DNA of 5,493 nucleotides, taken from positions 1 to 5,493 of the forward strand of contig JALHHV010000111.1 in the NCBI GenBank assembly GCA_022837365.1, written 5' to 3'. The DNA is from Desulfovibrio sp. (lineage in GTDB: Bacteria > Desulfobacterota > Desulfovibrionia > Desulfovibrionales > Desulfovibrionaceae). Position 1 is the stretch's first letter. Every line of letters starts with the position of its first letter. The notes under the pieces are model-generated. The model was not told the origin of the DNA. It saw only the letters and a program-made list of their open reading frames with translations, and ran no database searches. Of this stretch, positions 1 through 5,493 are shown piece after piece. A program made the translations under genes and the position numbers.

Positions 1-636
1 GCCGGTTTCCGCACCGTGCTGGCCGACCTGACCTACCGCGACTTCCTGTGGGGCACGCCGGAGCATGCCGCCCACCATCACAGCGCCCTCGCCCCGGCCT
101 GCCCGCCCCGCCTGGCGGACGGCATCCTGCTCTGCCTGCACAGCTTCACCAAATTCTTCCATTGCACCGGGATACGCCTGGGCTACCTGACCGGTCCGCA
201 GGCCCTGCTGGACCGCTTGCAAGCGCAGCGCCCGCCGTGGATGGTCTCCCCCTTCGCAGAGGCCATGGGCAGGCGCTTCCTGCGCGCCCTGCCGGACTAC
301 CGGGCGCACCTTGCCGCCCTGCGCGCCGACCGCGCCGCCCTGCTCCGCGACCTGCGCGCGGCGCAACTGTTCGATCCCCGCGCCACCGACGCGGGACCCA
401 GCTTCGTGACCTGCCGCCTGTACGACGAACTGCTGCGGAACGGCGTCACGTCGGAAATGGTGCGCCGCGAACTGCTGCGGTCCGGCATGCTTGTCCGGGC
501 CTGCGACAACATACCCGGCATGCCCCCCGGCCACATAAGAATGCAGGTCCGCCGCCCAAGCGACAACGAACGGTTGCTGCAACACATCGCATCGCTGTCT
601 TTCGCGCCGCATGCAGTGACGCAACAGGGCGCATGA
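1..636 (+). CDS. PLP-dependent aminotransferase-fold enzyme, CobD-like (partial, 5' end missing)
   Basis: Open from the first base of the window, so only the C-terminal 211 residues are present; a GTG at base 16 is an internal Val, not a start. The fold-type I aminotransferase signatures are visible in order. D9 in DLTYRDF corresponds to the Asp that pairs with the PLP pyridine nitrogen. S48-x-T-K51 carries the Schiff-base lysine K51, followed by the phosphate-site G57-I-R59-L-G-Y motif. R180 in HIRMQVR is the usual substrate-carboxylate arginine, and the tail PSDNERLLQHI matches the family end. The TKFF after the Ser and the segment GMLVRACDNIPGMP resemble threonine-phosphate decarboxylase (CobD), which makes aminopropanol phosphate for the cobalamin nucleotide loop. 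They fit less well with histidinol-phosphate aminotransferase (HisC), the main alternative. That preference is from motif memory and is moderate. It is followed by a 220-nt spacer, so it need not belong to the operon downstream. Confidence 0.85.
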   Translation, partial: AGFRTVLADLTYRDFLWGTPEHAAHHHSALAPACPPRLADGILLCLHSFTKFFHCTGIRLGYLTGPQALLDRLQAQRPPWMVSPFAEAMGRRFLRALPDYRAHLAALRADRAALLRDLRAAQLFDPRATDAGPSFVTCRLYDELLRNGVTSEMVRRELLRSGMLVRACDNIPGMPPGHIRMQVRRPSDNERLLQHIASLSFAPHAVTQQGA

Positions 637-678
637 ATCTCCCGAAGGCGCGCCTTGCGTCGCCACGCCGCGCACGGG

Positions 679-702
679 ATGCGGCGCATCTCCGCGCCGC
701 GT
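679..702 (+). other. GC-rich hairpin in the spacer after the aminotransferase gene
   Basis: GCGGCGC (681-687) and GCGCCGC (694-700) form a perfect 7-bp stem around a 6-nt loop; an outer U-G and A-U pair extend it to 679-702. It starts 43 nt after the aminotransferase stop codon. There is no T-run after it, so it is not a canonical intrinsic terminator. It could slow polymerase or help a Rho-dependent stop, or be chance in GC-rich DNA. The same spacer (637-856) also holds a smaller inverted repeat, CCCGT-aac-ACGGG at 729-741. No convincing promoter hexamers or coding signal were seen in the spacer. Confidence 0.35.
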
Positions 703-856
703 GGCGCAATGGACTTTCCGCACGATATCCCGTAACACGGGTGCGTCACGGCCCGGAACCGCTCCGGCCTTCCGGCCCGCATGCCGCCCCCGCCAGCGCG
801 GGAACGGCGCCTTGCTCCGGCATGATCACCCTACTCGCATCCGTGGCGGCCCCAGC

Positions 857-1588
857 GTGAGCAACGAGATAAAATACACCTTCGCTCCGGCGTTCGCCCG
901 CGCGGTCGTGGACCTGCTGCGCGCCGTGTGCCGCCCCGACCCCGAATTTCCCGCGGCGGACGTCTTTTCGCTGTACTACGACACGCCGGACCTGGACCTG
1001 CTGGAAGAAAAGCGCAACAGCGACTACCTGAAGACCAAGATCCGCTGCCGCTGGTACGGCGCCGTGGCGGGAACGGAAATGGGGCGCGCCGTGTTCATCG
1101 AGGCCAAGCGCAAGGAAGGCGCGGCCCGCGACAAGGCCCGCGTGCTGCTGCCCATGGACGGCGCCACCCTGTGGAACACTCCACTGACCGCCCCCGAACT
1201 GCACCGCCTGCTGGAACACCTGGCCGAGGCGGGCATTCCGTTTCCCCGGCCCATCTTTCCCATGTTCATCCTGCGCTACACCCGCCACCGCTTCATCGAC
1301 CCGGCCAGCGGGGCGCGCATCGCCGTGGACGCGGGCATTCACGTGCCCAGGGCCAACCCGGCCTTCATCCCCCGGCACAACCCCACCCCCCTGCCGGTGG
1401 CCGTGCTGGAGGTGAAGGGCGGCCTGCGCGAGATGCCGCGCCCGCTCCAGGCCGCAAGCACCTTCCACTTCCGGCGGGAAACGTTTTCCAAGTACCTCGC
1501 ATGCCACGACATGCTGTTCTGTTCCACCGGGGTGCCGGGCGGCTACACATGCTTCGCCCCGGCGGCGCCGCCTCGCAGCCGCGCCTGA
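857..1588 (+). CDS. VTC-domain protein (triphosphate tunnel fold), putative polyphosphate polymerase
   Basis: A 243-aa soluble protein that is almost entirely one VTC domain. Family features in order are: N-terminal E4-I-K6-Y; YYDTPD at 40-45; the alternating basic strand K59-x-K61-x-R63-x-R65-W-Y-G; E82-A-K84-R-K86; R140-Y-T-R143; R154-I-A-V-D158; E185-V-K187; and F210-S-K-Y near the end. In the family these charged residues line a tunnel that binds triphosphate or polyphosphate and a metal ion. In yeast Vtc4 this domain makes polyphosphate from ATP. The length is normal for stand-alone bacterial members. The GTG start at 857 is chosen because the conserved EIKY begins three codons later; longer in-frame starts add a sequence with no family resemblance. 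The ribosome site before it is weak. It has no signal peptide or membrane segment, so it is cytoplasmic. It is the first gene of a probable three-gene operon, with 78 nt to the next gene. Polymerase activity is inferred from the family; other triphosphate chemistry is possible. Confidence 0.85.
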   Translation: MSNEIKYTFAPAFARAVVDLLRAVCRPDPEFPAADVFSLYYDTPDLDLLEEKRNSDYLKTKIRCRWYGAVAGTEMGRAVFIEAKRKEGAARDKARVLLPMDGATLWNTPLTAPELHRLLEHLAEAGIPFPRPIFPMFILRYTRHRFIDPASGARIAVDAGIHVPRANPAFIPRHNPTPLPVAVLEVKGGLREMPRPLQAASTFHFRRETFSKYLACHDMLFCSTGVPGGYTCFAPAAPPRSRA

Positions 1589-1666
1589 CGCCTTTCCCGC
1601 CGCCCCAGGACAGCCCCGAACACCCGACCTTCGAACACCTCACCTCCAGACAAGGCCGTCATCCCC

Positions 1667-2389
1667 ATGGTTGAATCACTTTTCGACGTTCTCGGCAGTT
1701 CCTACCAGGCACTGGTCGCCGTGACCGGCTTCGGCTCCAAGCAGGCGGCGAACATCGGCGCGGGCACCTTCCTGCTGGCCCTGCTGATCTCCCTGCTCAC
1801 CTCGCAGTACACCGCGCTGCTGTACTCCCGCTTCTACGAAAACCGGGGCACGGGCAGCCTGGTCCACCGCAGTTTCCTGCTGCTGGGGCCGTCCATCACC
1901 GCCATCTTCATCTGCGTGCAGTTCTCGCTGCCGCTGTCCCTGGGCCTGCTCGGCGCGCTGTCCATCATCCGCTTCCGTACCCCCATCAAGGAACCGGAAG
2001 AGGTGGGCTTCATCATGGTGAACATCGCCACCGCCATCTGCTGCGCCACCCTGAACATCGTCATCCTGGCCCTGTTCCTGGGCGTGATCACCGCCGGGCT
2101 CGTGCTGGTGCACCGCTTCCGCCGCAACCGGGTGGCGCGGCGCAGTGGCACGGCGGTCATCGCCTACCCGGCCTCCGAGCGCGAGGCCGACGCGGCCATG
2201 CTGCCCGCCCTGCGCGAAAGCCTGCCGGAACTGACCGTGGCCAGCATTTCCGGCGACGGCGAGCGGCGCACCATCGTCGCCACCTTCGCCCGCTCCGACG
2301 AAACCCTGGTGCAGCGCCTGACCACGCTGGCCGGCGGGCTTGCCCCCCACGCGGAAATCAATGTCTATTTCGACCACGCGGCCCGGTAG
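1667..2389 (+). CDS. DUF4956 multi-pass membrane protein
   Basis: A 240-aa protein recognised by the hallmark segment GALSIIRFRTPIKEPEEVGF (96-115), typical of DUF4956. Hydrophobic segments lie at about 30-47, 69-86, 88-101 and 114-148; the last is long enough for one helix or a re-entrant pair, giving about four membrane passes. The conserved RFRTPIKEPEE stretch falls between the last two. After a basic stop-transfer run (HRFRRNR, 149-155) comes a soluble C-terminal domain of about 85 residues, with the alternating strand and helix look of a small alpha/beta (ferredoxin- or ACT-like) fold. No enzyme activity is known for the family. Its constant company with VTC and CotH genes suggests a membrane partner, possibly a channel or scaffold, but this is inference. 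The start is ATG, with an AAGG 11 nt upstream as a modest ribosome site. Its 3' end overlaps the CotH start by 29 nt. Confidence 0.88.
   Translation: MVESLFDVLGSSYQALVAVTGFGSKQAANIGAGTFLLALLISLLTSQYTALLYSRFYENRGTGSLVHRSFLLLGPSITAIFICVQFSLPLSLGLLGALSIIRFRTPIKEPEEVGFIMVNIATAICCATLNIVILALFLGVITAGLVLVHRFRRNRVARRSGTAVIAYPASEREADAAMLPALRESLPELTVASISGDGERRTIVATFARSDETLVQRLTTLAGGLAPHAEINVYFDHAAR
2351..2355 (+). promoter_or_regulatory. Ribosome binding site deciding the CotH start
   Basis: GCGGA lies 5 nt before the ATG at 2361, inside the last codons of the DUF4956 gene. It favours this ATG over a TTG at 2340 in the same frame, which has no comparable site. Its position inside the upstream gene points to translational coupling. 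Confidence 0.5.
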
Positions 2390-4034
2390 CGCCCAGCCCC
2401 CCGCCCCGGGGCCACACTCCGGCGCGGACCGCATCTCCCGCGTTCCCCACGCTCCCCACATTCCGTTGTGGGCGGCGGCGCTGTTTCTGGCGGCCCTGCT
2501 CTGCGCGGGCCTGCTGCTGGAACGTTCCCCCGCCCTCCGGCAGTACCGCGCCGTATCGCTGGACATCGCCACCAGCAAGGATTCGCTGGGTTCCCCCCGA
2601 AAGCGGCAACTGCTCACCGAACTGGGCCTGCCCGACGTGCACGCCGTATCGCCCGAGCACCGCGACCAGGTCGAACGGCTGCTCGGCGAGGCGCGCGGCG
2701 ACATATCCCCCGCCCTCATCGCCAGCGGCTGGCCGGTGGTCGCCATCCGCACGGACGAGGAGAACCTTTCCGACCCGGAAATCGGCATCGTCGCCAATCC
2801 GGAAGAGCGGGGCATCGCCTGGGAGCGCCTGTCTTCCATGGTCTTCTACAAGGACGGGCAGGAGCGGCTCGCCACCGGCGCGGGACTGCGCATCCACGGC
2901 GGCGGGTCGCGCAAGGACGGCATAGCCTTCCGCCTGTACTTCCGGAACTCGTACGGTCAGTCCCCCATCCCCGCGGACACGTTCTTTCCCGGCGTCGAAG
3001 GCAGCCTGAAGCGCATCGTCCTGCGCAAGGAAAAAATGCCCCGTCCCGGCTTCGTCTGCATGCTGGGCTTCGACGTCATGGCCAGGCTGGGGGCGCAGGT
3101 TCCGCACTTCGTGCCCGCCATTTACCTGATCAACGGCAAGGAAATGGGGATTTCGCTGCTGTGCGAACACATCAGCGTCAATGGCTGGCGCCGCAAGCTC
3201 GGCCACAACGACTTTCTGCTCTACAACATCCGCAAGAGCAACGACCGCAAGGAATTCGCCGCATTGCGCGAGCTGTACCTGTGGGCCCGGCTGATGCCCG
3301 CGCCGCTCACCATGCAGCAGGTGGAACGCCGGATGGACCTGCGCAGCATGTGCGCGATCATCTTCGGTTCGATGTATCTGGGAGCCAACGACTGGGACCA
3401 GGGGGCCTTCCTGCTCGACAGGGCGCAGCCCGACCCGGTCTGGATGAACATCGCGTGGGATCTGGACCAGGCTTTCCAGCACCTGTCGCCCACCGCGCCG
3501 CTGGAAAAGCGGCCCGGCTGGAAGTTCGCCATGGACGAGGCCAAGGCGGTGCGCATGCGCCTGTTTCTGCGCCTGTGGAAGGAAGCGCCCGAATTCAGGA
3601 CCTGGTTCCTGCGGTACATGGCCGATGCCCTGAACCACACGCTGCATCCTTCCGAGCTGGAACGCATGATTGCCCCGTATGTGGCGATGGAACGGCAACT
3701 GGGGCGTGAGATGTTCGACCAGGATCTGGCCGCGGCGATGCTTGCGGCCCGTCCCGTGCAGGTCATGGAAGAAACCGTGCGCGACCTCGGCGCGCCCGCA
3801 TGGTCCGCCGTGCGCATCAGTTCGCCCTGCCCGGTGCGCATCGACGGCATGGCTGACTACACCGAGTACACGGGGCGCTATTTCATGGGTCAGACCGTGC
3901 GCCTGCACGCCATGCCGCCCGCCGGGAAACGGTTTTCGCACTGGGAGGTGGACGGCGCCCGGCGCGACGGCCCGGACATGGAACTGGCCGTCGAGGGCCC
4001 CATGGCCGTCCGCGCCGTGTTCACCGATGCGTGA
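2361..4034 (+). CDS. CotH-family kinase-fold protein, membrane-anchored, with C-terminal InlB-like repeat unit
   Basis: A 557-aa protein. Residues 1-36 are Pro-rich with a few Arg residues, followed by one hydrophobic segment (37-53) that looks like a signal anchor, placing the rest outside the cytoplasmic membrane. After a linker (54-123) of no recognised type comes the CotH domain: VVAIRTDEENLSDPEIGI (126-143), WER (154-156), GAGLRIHGGGSR (173-184), FRLYFRNSYG (190-199), GISLLCEH (263-270), the catalytic-loop-like ANDWDQGAF (342-350) and the WDLDQAF motif (366-372). CotH of Bacillus spores is an atypical protein kinase. Here the Asn usually found a few residues after NDW appears to be Ala349, so activity is uncertain. 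Residues 484-554 (YFMGQTVRLHAMPPAGKRFSHW and AVRAVF) resemble a single divergent InlB B-repeat, a small beta unit common in surface proteins. The ATG at 2361 overlaps the DUF4956 gene by 29 nt. The substrate is unknown, and nothing in this window indicates sporulation. Confidence 0.85.
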   Translation: MSISTTRPGSAQPPAPGPHSGADRISRVPHAPHIPLWAAALFLAALLCAGLLLERSPALRQYRAVSLDIATSKDSLGSPRKRQLLTELGLPDVHAVSPEHRDQVERLLGEARGDISPALIASGWPVVAIRTDEENLSDPEIGIVANPEERGIAWERLSSMVFYKDGQERLATGAGLRIHGGGSRKDGIAFRLYFRNSYGQSPIPADTFFPGVEGSLKRIVLRKEKMPRPGFVCMLGFDVMARLGAQVPHFVPAIYLINGKEMGISLLCEHISVNGWRRKLGHNDFLLYNIRKSNDRKEFAALRELYLWARLMPAPLTMQQVERRMDLRSMCAIIFGSMYLGANDWDQGAFLLDRAQPDPVWMNIAWDLDQAFQHLSPTAPLEKRPGWKFAMDEAKAVRMRLFLRLWKEAPEFRTWFLRYMADALNHTLHPSELERMIAPYVAMERQLGREMFDQDLAAAMLAARPVQVMEETVRDLGAPAWSAVRISSPCPVRIDGMADYTEYTGRYFMGQTVRLHAMPPAGKRFSHWEVDGARRDGPDMELAVEGPMAVRAVFTDA

Positions 4035-5124
4035 CGCCGCTTCCCGCCCCTAGCACCGCGTACATCTCGTCCACCCCATCCAGCAATACCTCGCAGGCGG
4101 CGTCCAGGTCGTGCGCCGAAATGAACCCCGCGTCCACGGCGTCGCCGTCCAGCGGCTGCACGCAGTCGTCGCCGGTGCCGCCGATGCCGAAGGCCTTCAC
4201 CGCCTCGTCGGCCAGGTGCACCAGCAACGCCTCGTCGCTGGCCGGGGCCTCGGACGGGGCATGATGATGGCACACCGCATCCAGCAGCACGGGGGGCAGG
4301 TTCCAGCGGCGCAGCAGGGCCGCGCCCAGTTCGCCGTGGGTCAGGCCCAGTTCCGCCCGTTCCGCCTCGGTCAGCGACAGCCCCTGGTCGAGGCAGCGGT
4401 CCAGCACCCGTTCCGCCCCGGCGGGCCACACGGCGCAGATGGCCAGCCAGCCCATGTCGTGCAGCAGCCCGGCCACGAAATAGCGCTCCGGGTCGTCGCG
4501 CCCCAGCCGCGTGGCCAGGGCGCGCGCCGTGAGCGCCGTGGCCACCGAATGCAGCCAGAAATCGTGCAGGTTGACCACGTGGGGCGGCCGTTCGCGGAAC
4601 AGCCCCAGCACGAAGGTGCCCAGGGCCAGAGAGGTCACCCGGCGCGTGCCCGCCGCCGCCACGGCGCGGCTTACCGTTTCCACCGGCGCGCGAAAGCCGA
4701 ACAGCGGCCCGTTGACCAGCCGCAGCAGCGAGGCGGCAAGGCGGGGGTCCTTGGAGATGATGGCCGCCAACTCCTCGTACGAGGGCTCCTCGCGCTCCAT
4801 GGCGTGCTGCAACTCCAGGAACACCTGCGGCAGGGCGGGCAGGCGGGCGTGTTCGGCCAGCCCGTCAAGGTCGCCGGGAACCAGGCCGGTGTTGGCCTCG
4901 TGGCTCACCTCGGGCGGCAGCGGCATGCGCGGGGCGGGCAATTCGCAGGTGGCCCCTTCGCGCAGGGACCGCACCAGCGCTTCCACCGCCCTGCGCCTGA
5001 GCAGCGCCAGCAGCGGATGCGCAGCGCCCGAAAGCCGGAACCGCCGCGCCACCGCCTCCTCGGCGGCCTCCTGCACGTCGCGGCCGCAACCGCCCGGCAT
5101 TCCCGGCCCCATTGCCTGCGCCAC
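4021..5124 (-). CDS. HDOD-domain signalling/regulatory protein
   Basis: A 367-aa protein from the GTG at 5124. The first 94 residues are Ala/Arg-rich, with a helical stretch (about 15-57) and a Pro-rich linker, and are not recognised. The HDOD domain spans about 95-316. It opens with LPALPQVFLEL, then the helical stretch IISKDPRLAASLLRLVNGPLFGF and SRAVAAAGTRRVTSLAL. HD-like motifs follow: FWLHS (H192), GLLHDMG (H222-D223), LTHGELGAALLRRWNLP (H263) and CHHH (285-288). HDOD proteins are related to HD phosphohydrolases, and are usually regulatory, often linked to chemotaxis, c-di-GMP or stress responses. Several metal-ligand-type His/Asp residues are kept here, so some catalytic capacity cannot be excluded. 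No receiver, GGDEF or EAL domain is attached. Longer in-frame starts up to 5334 would read through an intrinsic terminator hairpin and are rejected. It is convergent with the CotH gene and overlaps its 3' end by 14 nt; no common function with the operon is evident. Confidence 0.88.
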   Translation of the reverse strand: MAQAMGPGMPGGCGRDVQEAAEEAVARRFRLSGAAHPLLALLRRRAVEALVRSLREGATCELPAPRMPLPPEVSHEANTGLVPGDLDGLAEHARLPALPQVFLELQHAMEREEPSYEELAAIISKDPRLAASLLRLVNGPLFGFRAPVETVSRAVAAAGTRRVTSLALGTFVLGLFRERPPHVVNLHDFWLHSVATALTARALATRLGRDDPERYFVAGLLHDMGWLAICAVWPAGAERVLDRCLDQGLSLTEAERAELGLTHGELGAALLRRWNLPPVLLDAVCHHHAPSEAPASDEALLVHLADEAVKAFGIGGTGDDCVQPLDGDAVDAGFISAHDLDAACEVLLDGVDEMYAVLGAGSGVTHR

Positions 5125-5254
5125 GTTCACCCCCGGATGGAATACAGGATATGAAATCGCCCACTCGACTTTCTCATACGCCAATTGCCACTGGAGGCAA
5201 ATACCCGCGCGCGCCGGCCGCGTGCCCCGCAATTCCGCCATTGCCCGAAAATGC
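5125..5254 (-). promoter_or_regulatory. HDOD upstream region, probable promoter
   Basis: This 130-nt stretch between the HDOD start and the terminator hairpin includes the most AT-rich bases near the gene (about 5141-5160 and 5171-5186), where a promoter would be expected. TATCCT on the minus strand (5151-5146) could be a -10 box, but there is no good -35 at the right distance. A short inverted repeat TTGCC-N6-GGCAA (5185-5200) could be an operator. All of this is tentative. Confidence 0.3.
5127..5134 (-). promoter_or_regulatory. Strong ribosome binding site for the HDOD gene
   Basis: Read on the minus strand this is GGGGGTGA, matching the ideal GGAGGTGA at seven of eight positions. The GGGGG core ends 5 nt before the GTG at 5124-5122. 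The ATG four codons further in has only a poorly placed AGG, so the GTG is preferred. Confidence 0.65.
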
Positions 5255-5287
5255 CAAAACCCCGGTGAGGGGAACACCGGGGTTTTG
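5255..5287. terminator. Perfect bidirectional intrinsic terminator
   Basis: CAAAACCCCGGTG (5255-5267) and CACCGGGGTTTTG (5275-5287) are exact inverse complements: a 13-bp stem with a 7-nt AGGGGAA loop. The A4/T4 ends give a GC-rich stem followed by four U residues on either strand, so it can stop transcription in both directions. It lies 131 nt upstream of the HDOD start. On the minus strand it would insulate that gene from transcription coming from the right, or end a short transcript that starts near the right edge of the window. On the plus strand it would stop antisense transcription leaving the HDOD gene. Confidence 0.85.
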
Positions 5288-5468
5288 TCGGAATGAAGCG
5301 ACTGAATCATAAGTCCGGGCGCGAGGGAACGCACGGACTCGGCACCGAAAAGAACGGCAGCACCGTCTTTCGTGACGTACTAAAGCACAACCCGTGCCAG
5401 ACCGGTGACAACCCTCCGGAACCACGGCGGACAAGGGTTTGCCGCGCTCCATGCCCGCCATGGCTGTT
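5288..5468. other. Non-coding stretch with RNA secondary-structure potential
   Basis: No convincing coding region: the minus-strand frame that is open here has an ATG at 5461 without a ribosome site, no family resemblance, and reads through the terminator. Several inverted repeats occur close together. AGTCCG (5312-5317) pairs with CGGACT (5334-5339), with inner GCG/CGC pairs. CGAAAAGAACGG (5346-5357) pairs with CCGTCTTTCG (5363-5372) with two bulged A residues. GGCAC (5341-5345) can pair with GTGCC (5394-5398). AACCCT (5410-5415) pairs with AGGGTT (5434-5439). With the terminator at its left end, this could be a minus-strand small RNA or a leader. No tRNA, known riboswitch or SRP RNA signature was found. 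Confidence 0.35.
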
Positions 5469-5493
5469 ACGAAATTTCGTTGTTGACGAAATT
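5469..5493. repeat. ACGAAATT half-sites, candidate operator
   Basis: ACGAAATTTCGT at 5469-5480 is a perfect 12-bp palindrome. Its half-site ACGAAATT recurs at 5486-5493, giving a direct repeat at 17-bp spacing and an inverted pair AATTTCGT-tgttg-ACGAAATT (5473-5493). The AT-rich run stands out in this GC-rich window. Such arrangements are typical of a dimeric transcription factor site, but I cannot name the regulator. The array may continue past the window edge. Confidence 0.5.
5483..5488 (+). promoter_or_regulatory. Possible -35 box (TTGACG) of a gene beyond the window
   Basis: TTGACG differs from the TTGACA consensus at one position and overlaps the second ACGAAATT half-site, so a bound regulator could block or assist polymerase. 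The -10 box would fall outside the window, so this cannot be confirmed here. Confidence 0.3.

Noticed and set aside
645..656. Perfect palindrome AAGGCGCGCCTT after the aminotransferase gene
   Set aside because: Twelve bases with no loop cannot form a stable hairpin, and GC palindromes like this are expected by chance at this base composition.
812..840. Possible promoter (TTGCTC ... TCGCAT) before the VTC gene
   Set aside because: Both hexamers are poor matches to the consensus, so it is not reported as a feature.
701..856. N-terminal extension of the VTC protein
   Set aside because: The 52 upstream codons in frame do not resemble the family, and the conserved EIKY start follows directly after the GTG at 857.
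1676..2839. Minus-strand open frame (387 codons) across the DUF4956 and CotH genes
   Set aside because: It spans two real genes on the other strand, has no recognisable domain, and owes its length to the scarcity of stop codons in GC-rich DNA.
2358..3941. Long minus-strand open frame (527 codons) opposite the CotH gene
   Set aside because: Low-complexity His/Gln/Gly/Arg-rich translation with no domain. The plus strand carries unmistakable CotH motifs in the same stretch.
4111..5154. Long plus-strand open frame (347 codons) fully antisense to the HDOD gene
   Set aside because: Its Arg/Gln/Gly/His-rich composition is typical of a mirror frame of a GC-rich gene. It has no family motif, while the opposite strand carries a clear HDOD domain.
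5288..5493. tRNA, SRP RNA, c-di-GMP riboswitch or CRISPR in the right-hand non-coding stretch
   Set aside because: No T-loop signature, no SRP core motif, no full GEMM core (only a fragment resembling GGCAAACC) and no spaced direct repeats of CRISPR length.

Overview
The window is high-GC bacterial DNA with strong G/C preference at third codon positions. Gene content (a CobD-like aminotransferase fold, a VTC-domain protein, DUF4956, a CotH-type kinase-fold protein and an HDOD protein) would suit a Desulfovibrionaceae-like sulfate reducer (deltaproteobacterial lineage). This assignment rests on gene content and composition only and is an inference, not a match.

Layout, left to right. (1) 1-636 (+): C-terminal part of a PLP-dependent aminotransferase-fold enzyme that looks most like threonine-phosphate decarboxylase (CobD); its N-terminus lies outside the window. 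(2) 637-856: non-coding spacer with two small hairpins. (3) 857-4034 (+): three genes in a probable operon. They encode a 243-aa VTC-type triphosphate-tunnel protein (putative polyphosphate polymerase), a 240-aa DUF4956 membrane protein, and a 557-aa membrane-anchored CotH-family protein with an InlB-like C-terminal repeat unit. The last two genes overlap by 29 nt, which suggests translational coupling. (4) 4021-5124 (-): an HDOD-domain regulator, convergent with the operon; the two coding regions overlap tail to tail by 14 nt. (5) 5125-5493: a 369-nt non-coding stretch. It holds the HDOD upstream region, a perfect 13-bp intrinsic-terminator hairpin, a structured stretch, and at the right edge repeated ACGAAATT half-sites next to a possible -35 box for a gene beyond the window.

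The most interesting unit is the VTC / DUF4956 / CotH trio. These families are often found side by side in bacteria, but to my knowledge their joint function is not established. In yeast, the catalytic VTC domain works with membrane helices that both make and translocate polyphosphate. Here a soluble VTC domain, a multi-pass membrane protein and an exported kinase-fold protein are encoded together. A split system that makes or handles a phosphate polymer and acts on the cell envelope is a reasonable hypothesis, but the sequence does not prove it.
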